Shown here: positions 1 through 8,910 of the stretch, one piece after another
How the letters are laid out: every line of letters begins with the position of its first letter
How positions within the stretch are numbered: position 1 is the first letter of the stretch
DNA from: Zopfochytrium polystomum
Taxonomy: Eukaryota; Chytridiomycota; Chytridiomycetes; Chytridiales; Chytridiaceae
Direction of reading: 5' to 3'
Assembly (NCBI GenBank): GCA_025765615.1
Contig: JAIVFJ010000607.1
Span: 1-19,869, forward strand
Length of the DNA: 19,869 nucleotides
Made by a program: the position numbers and the translations under genes
Notes under the pieces: generated by a model
Told to the model about the DNA's origin: nothing
Database searches by the model: none
What the model saw: the letters and a program-made list of their open reading frames with translations, nothing else

Positions 1-745
1 TCGGAGGACGAGTTTGTCGTGCCCGGCGACCCGGCGTCGGGGAGGATTTGGAGGCTGCAGTCGGCGAACCCGCCCGCGGGGTGGTCCGCGAACAACTACA
101 ACGTGTTTTTTGAACGCCGGTGAGATTTTAAAAGTTCGCCATTTGCCGCCTCACCAACCCCAACAAAACACTTACCGCCCAAAAAAAACTTCACCAGGCG
201 CAATCTGGGGCGCGATCGGTCCCGCGCGGTTCTTCGGGCCGGGCAGCCCGTACTCGGTGACCCTGTGGGGCCTCCTCGTGGGGGCGGTCGCCCCGGTCGT
301 TCCGTGGCTCCTGCACAAGCTCTACCCGTCGTCTATCTTCCACCTGATCAACATCCCGCTCATCGCCGTGTTCCCGGCGCAGGTTGGCGGGTTCCGCTCG
401 GACATGCTGACGCCTTTGGTGGTCGGGGTCCTGGTCAACCACGTCGTGAAGCGGCACCGGCACGGGTGGTGGAAAAGTACGCGTTCGTGCTGTCCGCGGC
501 GCTGGACTCCGGCACCGCCATCGGCGTGACGGCCACGTTTGTCGCGTTCACGCTCAATGCTGGGTACCAGATCTTGATGCCGTATTATGCGCTCAACAGG
601 GCCGACGGGGAGGGGTGCGCCGCTGAGTTTTACTTGACGTGCAAGGGGAACGAGAACCAGGGGAACGCGCGGGGTCGGCAGTACGGACTATGCGGCGGAC
701 GAGTACTGCAGGGGCATTGGGTTCTCGGCGGGCGTGCTCCACTGA
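1..745 (+). CDS. OPT-family oligopeptide transporter, 3' end, frame-broken
   Basis: C-terminal part of an oligopeptide (OPT) transporter, a plasma-membrane proton-coupled importer of small peptides; the 5' end lies outside the window. Exon 1 runs 1-119, an intron occupies 120-197 (GTGAGA...CACCAG), and exon 2 runs to a TGA at 743-745. Family-like stretches are NAG-AIWGAIGPARFFGPGSPY across the splice, several hydrophobic segments in 250-460, the motif KYAFVLSAALDSGTA near 478-525, and a Cys-containing tail ending EYCRGIGFSAGVLH. Three single-base shifts are needed: one T too many in the T6 run at 106-111, one base missing near 471 (TGGTGG-AAAAG) and one shift near 670. These could be sequencing indels or a decaying gene. 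A polyadenylation hexamer follows at 823. Family assignment is fairly sure; functionality is not. Confidence 0.75.
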
Positions 746-822
746 CGATGCTGGCGGACATGGCTATTTGAGCAAGTTTTCAATCGCTAAACAATTGAAG
801 TGCGTGGAGAATACAAGGAGAG

Positions 823-828
823 AATAAA
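823..828 (+). terminator. AATAAA polyadenylation signal of the OPT gene
   Basis: AATAAA followed by an A run, 78 nt after the TGA of the transporter gene. The position and sequence fit a 3'-end processing signal; no transcript evidence is available. Confidence 0.45.
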
Positions 829-1078
829 AAAAAAACGTGTGGTACATTACATGTAACTGTATACTCTTCTGCTTAGTCTCTTCCATCGATACGACAAGTG
901 AGCTTTGCACACGTTGCACGCGACGATTGCCGTGGTAATAGTCCATGGTTTGGTGTTTGACGCTGAGCGCCACCGGACCAAGGAGCCGAACCAAACCAAC
1001 AGTTTTCAAATGAATTGGGTTGTTCTTTTTCCGCCACCAAACACCCCAAAAACAAAAGAAAAATACCTTCATCCTCAC

Positions 1079-1155
1079 CAACAGACAGACTGACAGACAG
1101 ACAAGCAAGGCTGAGGCAGACAGACAGAGGGACCCAACGGAGACAGACGGAGACA
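1079..1155 (+). repeat. CAGA-type tetranucleotide tract upstream of the expansin-like gene
   Basis: Imperfect (CAGA)n tract with interruptions, sitting 78-154 nt before the preferred ATG at 1233 and just before an in-frame ATG at 1161. The rest of 746-1232 shows no gene. Similar CAGA motifs occur, on the coding strand, upstream of both 7TM genes in this window. It may be a 5'-leader or promoter element, or an ordinary microsatellite. Confidence 0.7.
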
Positions 1156-1232
1156 TTGCAATGGCGGCTGAAGCAACGGCATTGGGCCAGCGACAGGGAC
1201 GGCGGCGTCGACCGCTCCAAGGGCCGGCGACG

Positions 1233-2318
1233 ATGAGGACAACCTCGACAACAGCCCTCCTGTACGCCGCCGCCGTGGCGTCGCTCGCGTCGGCCCCGCA
1301 TGCCGCGCTGGCCTTCTCCGGCGACATGACCTACTACAACACGGGTGCGTGTGCGCGCGCGTGTGCTTGTGAAGTGCGCCCTGCCGATTTGTGATCCGGG
1401 CGATCGCACGACAGGCATTGCGAGCCGACCATCTAATACCATCCATTGCTTCTTCCACATGGACCTGTTCAGAAACTGGTAATCAAGGCGCTTGCGGCGG
1501 TTTCCTTTCCACAGCGACTACCTCGTTGCTCTGAACGCCCCCCAATACTATGAAGTTTCCAACCACCACTGCGGGGAGCAGCTGTGCATTGGGGGCAAGG
1601 CGACCGCCACCGTCCGCGATCAATGCCCTGAGTGCGCGTATGGCTCTTTGGATGCATCCCCCGCTCTCTTCCAGGTGTTCAACCCATTTAGCGTTGGGCG
1701 ATTCCAGGTGAGTTGCGTGTGACGTTTCGACTCGCAAAATGCCGACTGACAGGATTTCCCACGAACAAGATGTCTTGGGAGTGGGGTGCCTGTGGCAGCG
1801 GTGGCGGCGGCGGCGGCAACCCAACCACGACGAAACAACCGGATCCAACAACCCAACAGGAGCCAACGACCACCTGGCAGCCGCCCGCAACTACCAGCGA
1901 CACGCCAACCCCCGACCCCACTACCTCGAGTACCACCTCGAGCACCTCGTCCACCACAACGTCTAGTTCCTCCTCGTCGTCCTCCAGCTCTCGAAACTCG
2001 ACCGTGACCAGTACTTCTTCTGCTCGCAACACAACCTCCTCCGCCCTTCCCACGTCCACCGGTCGCCCTGTGATCCCCCTGAACGCCCCAGTTAGCTGGC
2101 CCGCAGTAGAACCGGCCAATGTGGTACCTCTATCGCTGAGAAATCACTGCTCAATCAAGTACCGCCCCAGCCTGACTGCGACCTCCACGTCGACTTCTTC
2201 CTCTCCGTTGCCCACGTCGTCTGTGACGACCAGCAGCGCCAGCTCCAACGGAACTGCTTCAACAACGAGCAGTGGATCGTCTTCATCTGGTGTTTCGCCG
2301 ACGACGTCGAGCAAGTAG
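1233..2318 (+). CDS. Secreted expansin-like (double-psi beta-barrel) protein with Ser/Thr-rich tail
   Basis: Predicted secreted, expansin-like protein acting on the cell wall or plant-type polysaccharides. Exons are 1233-1344, 1488-1707 and 1770-2318; introns are GTGCGT...TCAAG and GTGAGT...ACAAG. ATG 1233 is chosen because it begins a clean signal peptide (MRTTSTTALLYAAAVASL..., cut after AALA); an in-frame ATG at 1161 would add 24 charged residues. The mature start, GDMTYYNTG-ACGG across the first splice, and VRDQCPECAYGSLDAS followed by GRFQ-MSWEW, are hallmarks of the DPBB fold. After the domain comes a Gly run and about 170 residues rich in Ser/Thr/Pro, probably O-glycosylated. Exon 2 needs one extra base near 1504-1509 (C/T-rich) to join the ACGG part to FHSDYLVALNAP; with it the product is 293 residues. 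Bases 2091-2159 may be a further in-frame intron. The family is confident, the substrate unknown. Confidence 0.82.
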
Positions 2319-3141
2319 AGCTTGAAGGCGAAAAGGGGTAGAGACGCTCAGTTACGTTCACTTGTTCGCTCACTCTCACATTCTATCTGCGAGGCGATTT
2401 TCTCCGTGTTGATCGCCACTTTCACTTTCGTTCGGCGGCTGAAAGTTCGCGACTTTGTTGGACTGCAGTGCTTTTTGTTTTTTCTTGTGCTCCCTGCTCT
2501 GTACTTGTTTCTCCATTTACCTATGTACCCATCCAGTCAATTCCAGTCCTTAGCGGCCTGCAACTTCGTTGATGCAACGCGCTGAAGGCACGAATCCGTG
2601 CCCGGGCAAGCAAATAGATTTGTTTGTTCAAACTCCGACCTGAGTATTTATTTCTGTCTTGAAACAAACTTTTCAAAGAAACTCAACCACAAAACCGATC
2701 TTGATCGGCAACTGGCGCATCTCGTTCCACCTCCCTACCCAGTTCAGGTGCAGACGCAAAGAACTCGGTGAAAAGCTGCCTTCTCCCCTTCTCCCTCCTC
2801 TCCGCCTGGTCCAACTGGCCATCGCCCCTCGATCCCGTTATTCTCTGGGAATAGTAGTGCTCGGACTGCAAAAGCATCCGCTTGGCATCTTACACATTGA
2901 CACCACTTGCCCTCTCCCTCCCCGCCAGCGCAAGGTCCAGAACCGCTTGCCAAAGTCGCGCTGCCGTCACGGCGTGGGCGACGCCCACTCCCTGTCAGAT
3001 CCGAGCCTCTCGGACTTTGCCTTGTCATCGATCAGCAGTGGTCAACTGACCTCAACCCACATATCCCACAGAAGAGTCCCCAATCCATTTCCTCCCAGCA
3101 ACGGGCCACCCCTTGCAACGCGTCGACCCAACGCATAAAAG
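2319..3141. other. Intergenic region between the expansin-like and UBE2C genes
   Basis: About 820 nt holding the 3' region of the expansin-like gene and the promoter of the ubiquitin-conjugating gene. Open frames here are low-complexity, lack family motifs and have no convincing splice links. An ATAAAAG stretch ends directly before the UBE2C ATG and is too close to be a TATA box. Nothing else recognised. Confidence 0.6.
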
Positions 3142-3301
3142 ATGAACGACGTGCGCACAGCGACGCCGCTTGGTCCGTCTGATGCGTCAAACGCGGCAAA
3201 GTCGGCAGGCGGGCTCGCGTCGGCAGCACCCGACGCGACCGTGGTGAAGCGGTTGCAGTCGGAGCTGATGCAACTGATGGCAAGTGCCTGTCTGGTCTTT
3301 T

Positions 3302-3335
<34 letters not shown>

Positions 3336-4063
3336 TCTCGTTTACCCTCGCGCCCTGTTGACCGCAATCCCCGCCATGGCAAAAAACCCAAAACGACTGC
3401 ACCCTGATTCATGCCTGTCCGGGCAGATGGCGGGCGTTCCCGGCGTCTCGGCGTTCCCGGAGGCGGACAACCTGTTGTGCTGGGCCGGCACGATTGTCGG
3501 ACCTGCAGGAACGGTATGAGAGTTGCAGTGACAAAAATATTTCTTTTCTTTTTCGCGCGGCCTGTAACCATCTCACCACGCTTTTCAATTCCATCTGAAC
3601 CTATTCTGCGCATTTTTGTCTCACAAACCCCCCAGCCGTATGAAGGCTTGACCTACAACCTGTCAATGAGGTTCCCGCATAACTACCCCTTTTCGGCCCC
3701 CACGATCCGCTTTGACACGACGTGCTTCCACCCAAATGTGGACTTGGCGGGAAACATTTGTCTCGACATTTTGAAGGTGGGGAATGGGGAGGTTTGTGAC
3801 GTTTGACTAAAGAGACTCAAAAACAAAAGGACAAGTGGTCAGCCGTGTATAACGTGAGCACGATCCTGCTGTCGCTGCAGAGCTTGCTGGGAGGTGCGTG
3901 ATTCTCAACGGATCTTTTAGGAATGAGTTTGTCGCTTACTTCCAGTTGACGCTACATTGACGCAGAGCCAAATAACGATAGCCCGCTCAACGGTCATGCG
4001 GCCCAGCTCTGGGCCCAACCGGACGAGTTCCGGAAACACGTTCTGTCGGTTTACAAGGAGTGA
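3142..4063 (+). CDS. UBE2C: Ubiquitin-conjugating enzyme E2 C (UbcH10-type)
   Basis: E2 enzyme that, in the animal and yeast family, serves the anaphase-promoting complex by starting ubiquitin chains on mitotic regulators. Five exons read without any frame break: 3142-3279, 3427-3513, 3636-3776, 3830-3893 and 3966-4063, giving 175 residues (the human protein has 179). The UBC fold is full length: [27 protein letters not shown], then the PY-x8-FP core, HPNVD, and GNICLDILK holding the catalytic Cys at about residue 117, then [18 protein letters not shown]. The extended N-terminus before KRLQ and the C-terminal HVLSVYKE are UBE2C-like. The Arg of the R-x-x-L destruction box reported in the human enzyme (RTIL) is Ser here (STIL). 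Intron 1 starts with GC, not GT. An AATAAA at 4136 follows the stop. Assignment rests on motif recall and is strong. Confidence 0.95.
3280..3426 (+). other. GC-AG intron with 31-T run in UBE2C
   Basis: 147-nt intron with donor GCAAGT and acceptor GGGCAG. Splicing here joins QLM to MAGVPG and gives the LMM sequence expected from the family. The nearest GT donor (GTCTTT, 18 nt downstream) is also in frame but poor, and would add six residues to a conserved helix. Bases 3304-3334 are 31 consecutive T. Confidence 0.75.
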
Positions 4064-4135
4064 CACCTGGCGCGCTGCCCCCCCTTTTTCCTGTTTCGCT
4101 ACGCCGAGTCTATTTAAAGCGGCAAGAGAGGCGCA

Positions 4136-4141
4136 AATAAA
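4136..4141 (+). terminator. AATAAA polyadenylation signal of UBE2C
   Basis: AATAAA lies 73 nt after the UBE2C stop, in the gap before the convergent 7TM gene that ends at 4277. A typical spacing for a 3'-end signal; inferred from sequence only. Confidence 0.45.
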
Positions 4142-4276
4142 ATAACGAATAGCCGCACCCGAAACTGCACCAGTTCGTTTCTTGGCTGAAGTTCAAAGTT
4201 GCTACTTGTCAAGCAAAGCTTGTTTGTACTTGCACGTGATATCTAGCCCACCCCTCTTTACCGCGATGCTGCTCGC

Positions 4277-6005
4277 TCAATCAGCATCATCAAGATAATC
4301 TCGGATCCGAGGAGGCCCCACTAATATAAACACCTGGGATATCCACTGTGTCGCAAAGCCCAAAAAGGCAGCGACGGTGGAACCAGCAGGATCGCTTCCA
4401 TCGCTGGCGCGACCCCACGGCCCGGCCGCCTGCAGCCCCGCAAGCAGCACCGCAATGACGACATTCGCCGCAAACAAACTGCTCACGATCGAGAGACACG
4501 CCCGCATCGCGCCCACGGAGCCGATGGGTATGTCCTCCTCGAGCGTCGTCAGCAAATCGTCGAGAGAGGACGAAGACGCGTCGGGAAGCACCGACGAGGA
4601 CATTGACATGGACGTCGACGGTGCAGTCGGTGGCATCAGCGCAGGAGACGCCTGCAAAGCACCCTCCGCCGAAGCCGGCTGCGGTAAGGGCGATTTTTCG
4701 GGCGGAAAGCTGCTGCGAGCGCGCGCCGTCCTCTTTCCCGAGCTGTCTACCGGCAGCACCGATCGGTGGTCGGACCCGGCTGCCGCGTCGTTCGCTGTTT
4801 TGGCCGCGCCGGGGGCCGCTTGCAGTCGGACCAGCGACGGTCGGTGACGTCACGGACGCCGTCGCCCTTGTGCGTCCGGTGTCGTGGACGTCGCGGCTTG
4901 GTCTGCTCGATGCGTACCCACCGGGGCTTGAGGCGGGAAAGTACGTGTTCACGTATTCCGACCGGGTGCTTCCCGCACCGGGGGGAATAAAAGAGACGTG
5001 CGCTGCCGTAAGTTCGTCGTCCTCCTGCCTCCGGCGCATGGCAAACAGCCTCGGCGCGACGCCGAACCTGATCGCCCGCGCGAACGCGGCGCGAACCGCC
5101 AAAATGTAACAGGCGAACCCGACGTTTAGAACCGCAAATATCAAAGTTTCAACCGTGGCAAGCCTTGATGCGGTGGCGACCACTGCGGCGTCCGCGTACC
5201 CGTCGGCCGTCCAGGACTCTGCCGTGCGGTCCTCGTAGACGGCGTGGGCGATGCAGACAGCGAGCAGCGGCGCGAAGGGCAGAAAGACGACCCACGTCCA
5301 GCGAACGTAGGTCTGGAGTTGCGGGACGTGTGGGAGGACTGGCAAGAGCATTGCGCTCAGGAAGCATGCGACGCAGGACAAGGTCAAGGCGGTGCTGGTG
5401 GTGACTAGAATGCGGTACGTTACCGCTGAAGATCCGTAGGCTGAAACAAGGGAGGAGGCTGTGTTGCCTGCCATGATCACTACGGACAAAGCCGCGGGGA
5501 CCTCGTAGGCGCGGATGAACGGAGAGCGAACGGCCCTCTGACTGGCGGACTTGGTAGTCCCGAACGCCTGTCTGCCACTTCGTCGAAAGCGCAGAAGCCT
5601 GGCCAGGGTGTAAATGGAGACTGCTGTAGCTAATGCGAAGCATCCAGCAATCGCTAGATCTACGTAGTAGGCACTCGGTAAGGTGGATCGGCAGCGGCCC
5701 AGCTTCCAGATCGGACAGTCTGCAAAATGCTTAGAGAGTGAGTCGACTGTCACGCGCCCTGCCCTTTCCACGCGCTACTCTCTCTGAATCTGCGTCATCG
5801 CAGCCTTAGCCTTGTCCCATCCGATCCGATCCCCTTCGTCGACTAGCTCCGCCCCCCCTCTGACCCTCTCCTCTCTACCTTCTTCCCTTCCCTCATCCCC
5901 GCCATCAGAAGAAGCCCGCGCCCCCCCCTTACACAGCGCATCGCTTGTGAACGAATACCCGGGCTGAGGTGTGGCCGATGAGGTCGACGCAGCCATTGTT
6001 GACAT
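4277..6005 (-). CDS. Seven-transmembrane GPCR-like protein (7TM-1)
   Basis: Membrane protein with receptor-like topology; no known family or ligand recognised. Exon 1 is 6005-5933. A 213-nt intron (5932-5720, donor GTAAGG, branch CTAAG, acceptor TTTGCAG) joins ...SDALY to CPIWKLGRC in phase. The coding region then continues to a TGA at 4277-4279. TM segments sit at about residues 42-66, 98-119, 125-150, 163-184, 211-236, 398-418 and 437-457, giving seven. A Ser/Thr/Pro/Arg-rich third cytoplasmic loop of about 160 residues separates TM5 and TM6. One more frame change is needed near 4820-4920: an intron 4921-4819 (GTGGGT...GCAAG, 103 nt) restores phase and gives 470 residues, though a single-base indel is also possible. 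The C26-x7-C34 motif before TM1 and TTLEEDIPIG-x3-AMR before TM6 recur in the gene at 12570-14224. It is convergent with UBE2C. Confidence 0.78.
5720..5932 (-). other. 213-nt intron near the start of 7TM-1
   Basis: Donor GTAAGG, then CTAAGCATTTTGCAG at the 3' end, a textbook fungal branch site and acceptor. It fixes the true start: the downstream frame has no ATG before TM1, only a GTG, so exon 1 with the ATG at 6005 is required. The phase matches exactly (one base plus two). Confidence 0.75.
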
Positions 6006-6043
6006 TGTTGGAAAAAGACTCGGGCTGACTCAAAACCCAACTC

Positions 6044-6320
6044 TCTCTGTCTGTCTGTCGGTGTCCCCCTGTCAACGACCTTCTGGAATTAGTAGAAAAT
6101 TTAAATGATAAAAATTTTCTTGTCTGCATTGCGCATTGGGCGAGCATTTGATCAATTTTGGTGGCTAATCAAGAAAAGGAAGGAAGTCTGTCTAGCTCTC
6201 TGTCTCTGCCACTCTCAAATTCCGTTTGTAAGTGTCTGTCTCCTGCGCGGTGTCTCTCCGTCTTCTTTGTGAATGTCTGTCTGTCTGCCTGTCTGTCTGT
6301 CCGCCTACCTGTCTGCCCAA
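6044..6320. repeat. TCTG/CAGA tetranucleotide tracts between divergent genes
   Basis: A short (CTGT)n block at about 6045-6062 and a longer interrupted one across about 6185-6320. Both lie between the divergently transcribed 7TM-1 (-) and the 12-Cys gene (+). Read on the 7TM-1 strand they are CAGA repeats starting about 40 nt before its ATG, the same orientation as the tract upstream of the expansin-like gene. The rest of 6006-6613 holds no gene. Confidence 0.7.
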
Positions 6321-6473
6321 GGCTAACGTTCCTTGTCAGGCAAGGGCAACTCAAACAATCAAACAGTGAGAGACACTGGGTGGCGGTGTGATTGAACAGT
6401 TCTTTCAATGTTCGCTTTCCCCGCACAGTTTGTTCTTCCACCTGCTCAACTGAAATTCCAAGCAATGTCCATG

Positions 6474-6482
6474 TATATAATA
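6474..6482 (+). promoter_or_regulatory. Possible TATA box of the 12-Cys secreted gene
   Basis: TATATAATA within an otherwise mixed region, about 130 nt before the ATG at 6614 and followed by pyrimidine-rich sequence. A reasonable core-promoter candidate; no transcription start data. Confidence 0.35.
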
Positions 6483-6613
6483 TGATGCTCCCTCCCCCCT
6501 CTTCAACAAGCGCCTTTCCCCTCTGCTCTCCCTCACGAGGCCGCCTTCTCCTCTGGGACCAGCACAAACCTAAGCACAGCTAGTAAAGCCACCCACAGAA
6601 AAACAAGCGAGCG

Positions 6614-7168
6614 ATGACCATGCAGCGCCCATCGCACAGTCGATTCTCAGTAGCCAAAACCGTGATCCTCACCACGCTGCTGTCGGCCGCTGCACCAACG
6701 GTCCACGGTTGGGGTTCCAACAGCGGGGTCTATCTTGCCAACTGCAACTGGTTGGACTGCTCACACTGCGCGGGACGTGAGCTGGCGTGCTGCTTTGGCG
6801 GGTCATACAGCTGCATATTCTACACCGACACGGAGAACGGCAACGGCCCCGTCCAATGGTACACCTGCGACGGCGTGAACACGGACCATTACATTACCTG
6901 GGAGGGTGGGCTCCAGGCGAGGAATCTGAATTCAGGTGATCGCTTCACCTGGTCGATCAACGCGGATGCTCAGAACCAACCAGACGGGACGGACGTCGGG
7001 AGCGGATTCTACGGGATGAGTAACGGCGACGGACACGGTGTTCGTTGCTTCAAGGGAGACAAGCACCTTTTGACGGCAAGCTCTGTCGAAACGACAACGC
7101 TGAACGGTGCGGGCGCCGCGTGCTCGCAAATCTACTATTGCCACTGCGCTAACCCCAACGGTTGCTGA
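6614..7168 (+). CDS. Small secreted cysteine-rich protein, function unknown
   Basis: Single-exon gene for a 184-residue protein that I do not recognise. The N-terminus is a signal peptide: basic start, hydrophobic core VILTTLLSAAAPTV, likely cleavage near HG-WGS. The mature part has 12 Cys, enough for six disulfides, in the order C, C-x2-C, CC, C, C, C, then a C-terminal cluster ACSQIYYCHCANPNGC. It is rich in Gly, Asn, Asp, Trp and Tyr, has no membrane segment after the signal peptide, and could bind carbohydrate or serve as an effector or structural wall protein; that is speculation. The frame is intact. It faces away from 7TM-1 across a repeat-bearing shared promoter region. An AATAAA lies at 7594, rather far downstream (426 nt). 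Confidence 0.78.
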   Translation: MTMQRPSHSRFSVAKTVILTTLLSAAAPTVHGWGSNSGVYLANCNWLDCSHCAGRELACCFGGSYSCIFYTDTENGNGPVQWYTCDGVNTDHYITWEGGLQARNLNSGDRFTWSINADAQNQPDGTDVGSGFYGMSNGDGHGVRCFKGDKHLLTASSVETTTLNGAGAACSQIYYCHCANPNGC

Positions 7169-8413
7169 GCTGCAGATGGGGGGAGGGTTGGTCACCTCAA
7201 AATACTGTGAGTGTCCCGATTTTTCTACCTGCGGTCCTCTTGCTCCGTATCTCCTGTTCTCCACCTCCTTCAAATCATCGCTTTGCCCCCTTTCCTCTTT
7301 GTTTCCCAATTCCATTCACATTCTGTTATCTTCCTCTCCGGTGCCTTTGGTGGACTATCCACCAAGAGGGCGCAACGTCCCAACCATCAGTTTTTTCCAG
7401 CTCAGCGGGTTTCCTCGTGTCTGTTGGTCCTCGCTTGGCCAGCCTTTGCTGCCTTCGCACTCCATTCCCCCTCTGCCTTCCCCGCTTTTCTATATCTGCA
7501 GTCGCTCTGCGGCTCTTGCGTTTGTTGTACGTTTGTTGTGAGGGCCCCTCGCCCCGCTCCTGCGGGGCACACTCTCATGGCTTTGTGCAAAAGAATAAAA
7601 CCAAGCAACTTTTGAGACGCACAAGAGGTTAGCAAATGGAATTGTGTGTATTGAATATGTGGCCCGTCGCAGCCAATGAAGGCAGCAAAAATATGCAAGT
7701 ACTTGAAAGTGCATCGTGCCCCGCACGGCCTGGATGGCCTCAACGATAACGAGACGATGCCAAACACACAAAGAGGAGCGTGACGACTAGCTTCGGCCGC
7801 CCCTCACGACCTCAATTGTCCAGTTGGAATGCCCCCCTCTGTTCTCATTCTTGCCTTTCTCTTGTCGCACGGAAAGGGCGAGTGAGAAAACAAGTACCTG
7901 CTGGTCCGGTGACCCGTCATGCTGTTGCCGAGGAGCGCGACCCCCGCAAAACAGGGAATGTACAATGTATATTTACATATATTATTTTGGTTGCGGGTAA
8001 GAAGGGGGCGGGAGTTTGGTCGGGAATGATAGTAAGGACATTCAGCAGACTCACCAAGCCGACAATTTACGAGTCCAGGAGCTGACATTTTTTTTAGTAT
8101 GAGTCAGAGCTTCAGGGAAATTACCAAAGAGGAAGTGCTTCAAGAAGAGCGCAGCACAGAACTCCCGGAGCCGTCTCCTTTCACCTGGATCAACGTTGTA
8201 CCGCGGCGCTAGATCGCCGCGGACGGCACAGCGGGCGGCTGGTGCTGGTGGATTCACGCGGTGGATGTCGCATCTTGGTTTGAAGCGGTCGGGCGCGCTT
8301 CTTTGTGCGTGCGTCCCTTGCTCTTCGCCTCCTCTATTTGCGCCCGTTTGCCCCCCAAACAGGAGATTCTTCACTACAATGTGTGTGCAACGTACGATAT
8401 TCCATTACTCTTT
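7169..8413. other. Gene-poor interval between the 12-Cys and RING genes
   Basis: 1.2 kb with no recognisable gene. The first 400 nt are pyrimidine-rich on the + strand, AATAAA occurs at 7594, and no tRNA-like or repeat structure was found. The minus strand keeps a 107-codon frame at 8051-8374, starting with ATG 40 nt beyond the RING gene stop and containing the plausible stretch RYNVDPGERRRLREFCAALF, but there is no family match or splice support, so it is not called as a gene. Confidence 0.5.
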
Positions 8414-8834
8414 TCAGAATGATTTCACGTGAAGATTGGTATCCTGCTGGAGATGGTGGGCCCGACAATCGGGACAGTCACGAACCGCCTCGCTGCACTC
8501 CAGGCACAAGACGAGGTGCCTACACCCCATCAAAACTGTGTCCCGGCGGTTCTGCATACACACCACGCACTGCTCCGACGCAGCCAGCACTTCGGGGGGC
8601 CGCAGCCTGCGGCCCGCTGCCATCTTGCATCCTATGCCGCCTTCGCTGTCGCCGCCGCTCCTCGCGCTCGGCCTCGTTTCGCGCAAGGTCCAGCTCCTCT
8701 TGCCGTGCCTGAACGTACCGGGAGTACAGGAACCCGGCGGTCGCGAGGCCGCCGACGACGGCGAGGACGGGCCACACCGGCGGGCCGGCGGCCGCCTCGC
8801 GTTGCGGGGGCGCGGGCGGAGTCCGCTCCATCAC
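8414..8834 (-). CDS. Membrane-anchored RING-finger E3 ligase-like protein, one frame break
   Basis: Predicted E3 ubiquitin ligase. From ATG 8834: a Pro-rich N-terminus, one TM (about residues 20-38, VWPVLAVVGGLATAGFLYS), a charged Glu/Arg helix that may form a coiled coil, then a C-terminal RING: C-x2-C-x11-C-x-H-x3-C-x2-C-x6-C-x2-C, all eight zinc ligands present (CVVC ... CRH ... CLEC ... CPDC). The layout, TM then C-terminal RING, recalls mitochondrial MUL1-type ligases, but the large intermembrane domain of MUL1 is absent. The two halves lie in different frames; removing one base from the G6 run at 8594-8599 (C6 on the coding strand) joins ...QAAAP to EVLAASEQC. The gene abuts the truncated 7TM copy, whose shared block begins 77 nt upstream of this ATG, so its promoter or first exons may derive from the duplication. 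Confidence 0.72.
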
Positions 8835-8910
8835 TGGCCGCCCCGCCGCGCCACCACGGTTTCTTCCGCTGCCGCTTCGCCCAAAGAGGTGTCGCGGTGT
8901 TTCCGATGGG

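Noticed and set aside
764..1460. Long overlapping minus-strand frames opposite the expansin-like promoter and first exon
   Set aside because: They arise from the CAGA repeat and GC-rich antisense of the signal peptide; no family motifs, and the + strand has clear exon structure.
3032..3613. 193-codon minus-strand frame with a Lys-rich run across UBE2C exons 1-2
   Set aside because: The Lys run is the antisense of the intronic T31 tract; the + strand gene is certain.
5769..5771. GTG start for 7TM-1
   Set aside because: A nuclear gene should start at ATG; the intron 5932-5720 with strong splice sites supplies an ATG exon in phase.
8051..8374. 107-codon minus-strand frame downstream of the RING gene
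   Set aside because: Contains some protein-like sequence but no recognised domain, no splice or regulatory support; kept only as a note in the intergenic entry.
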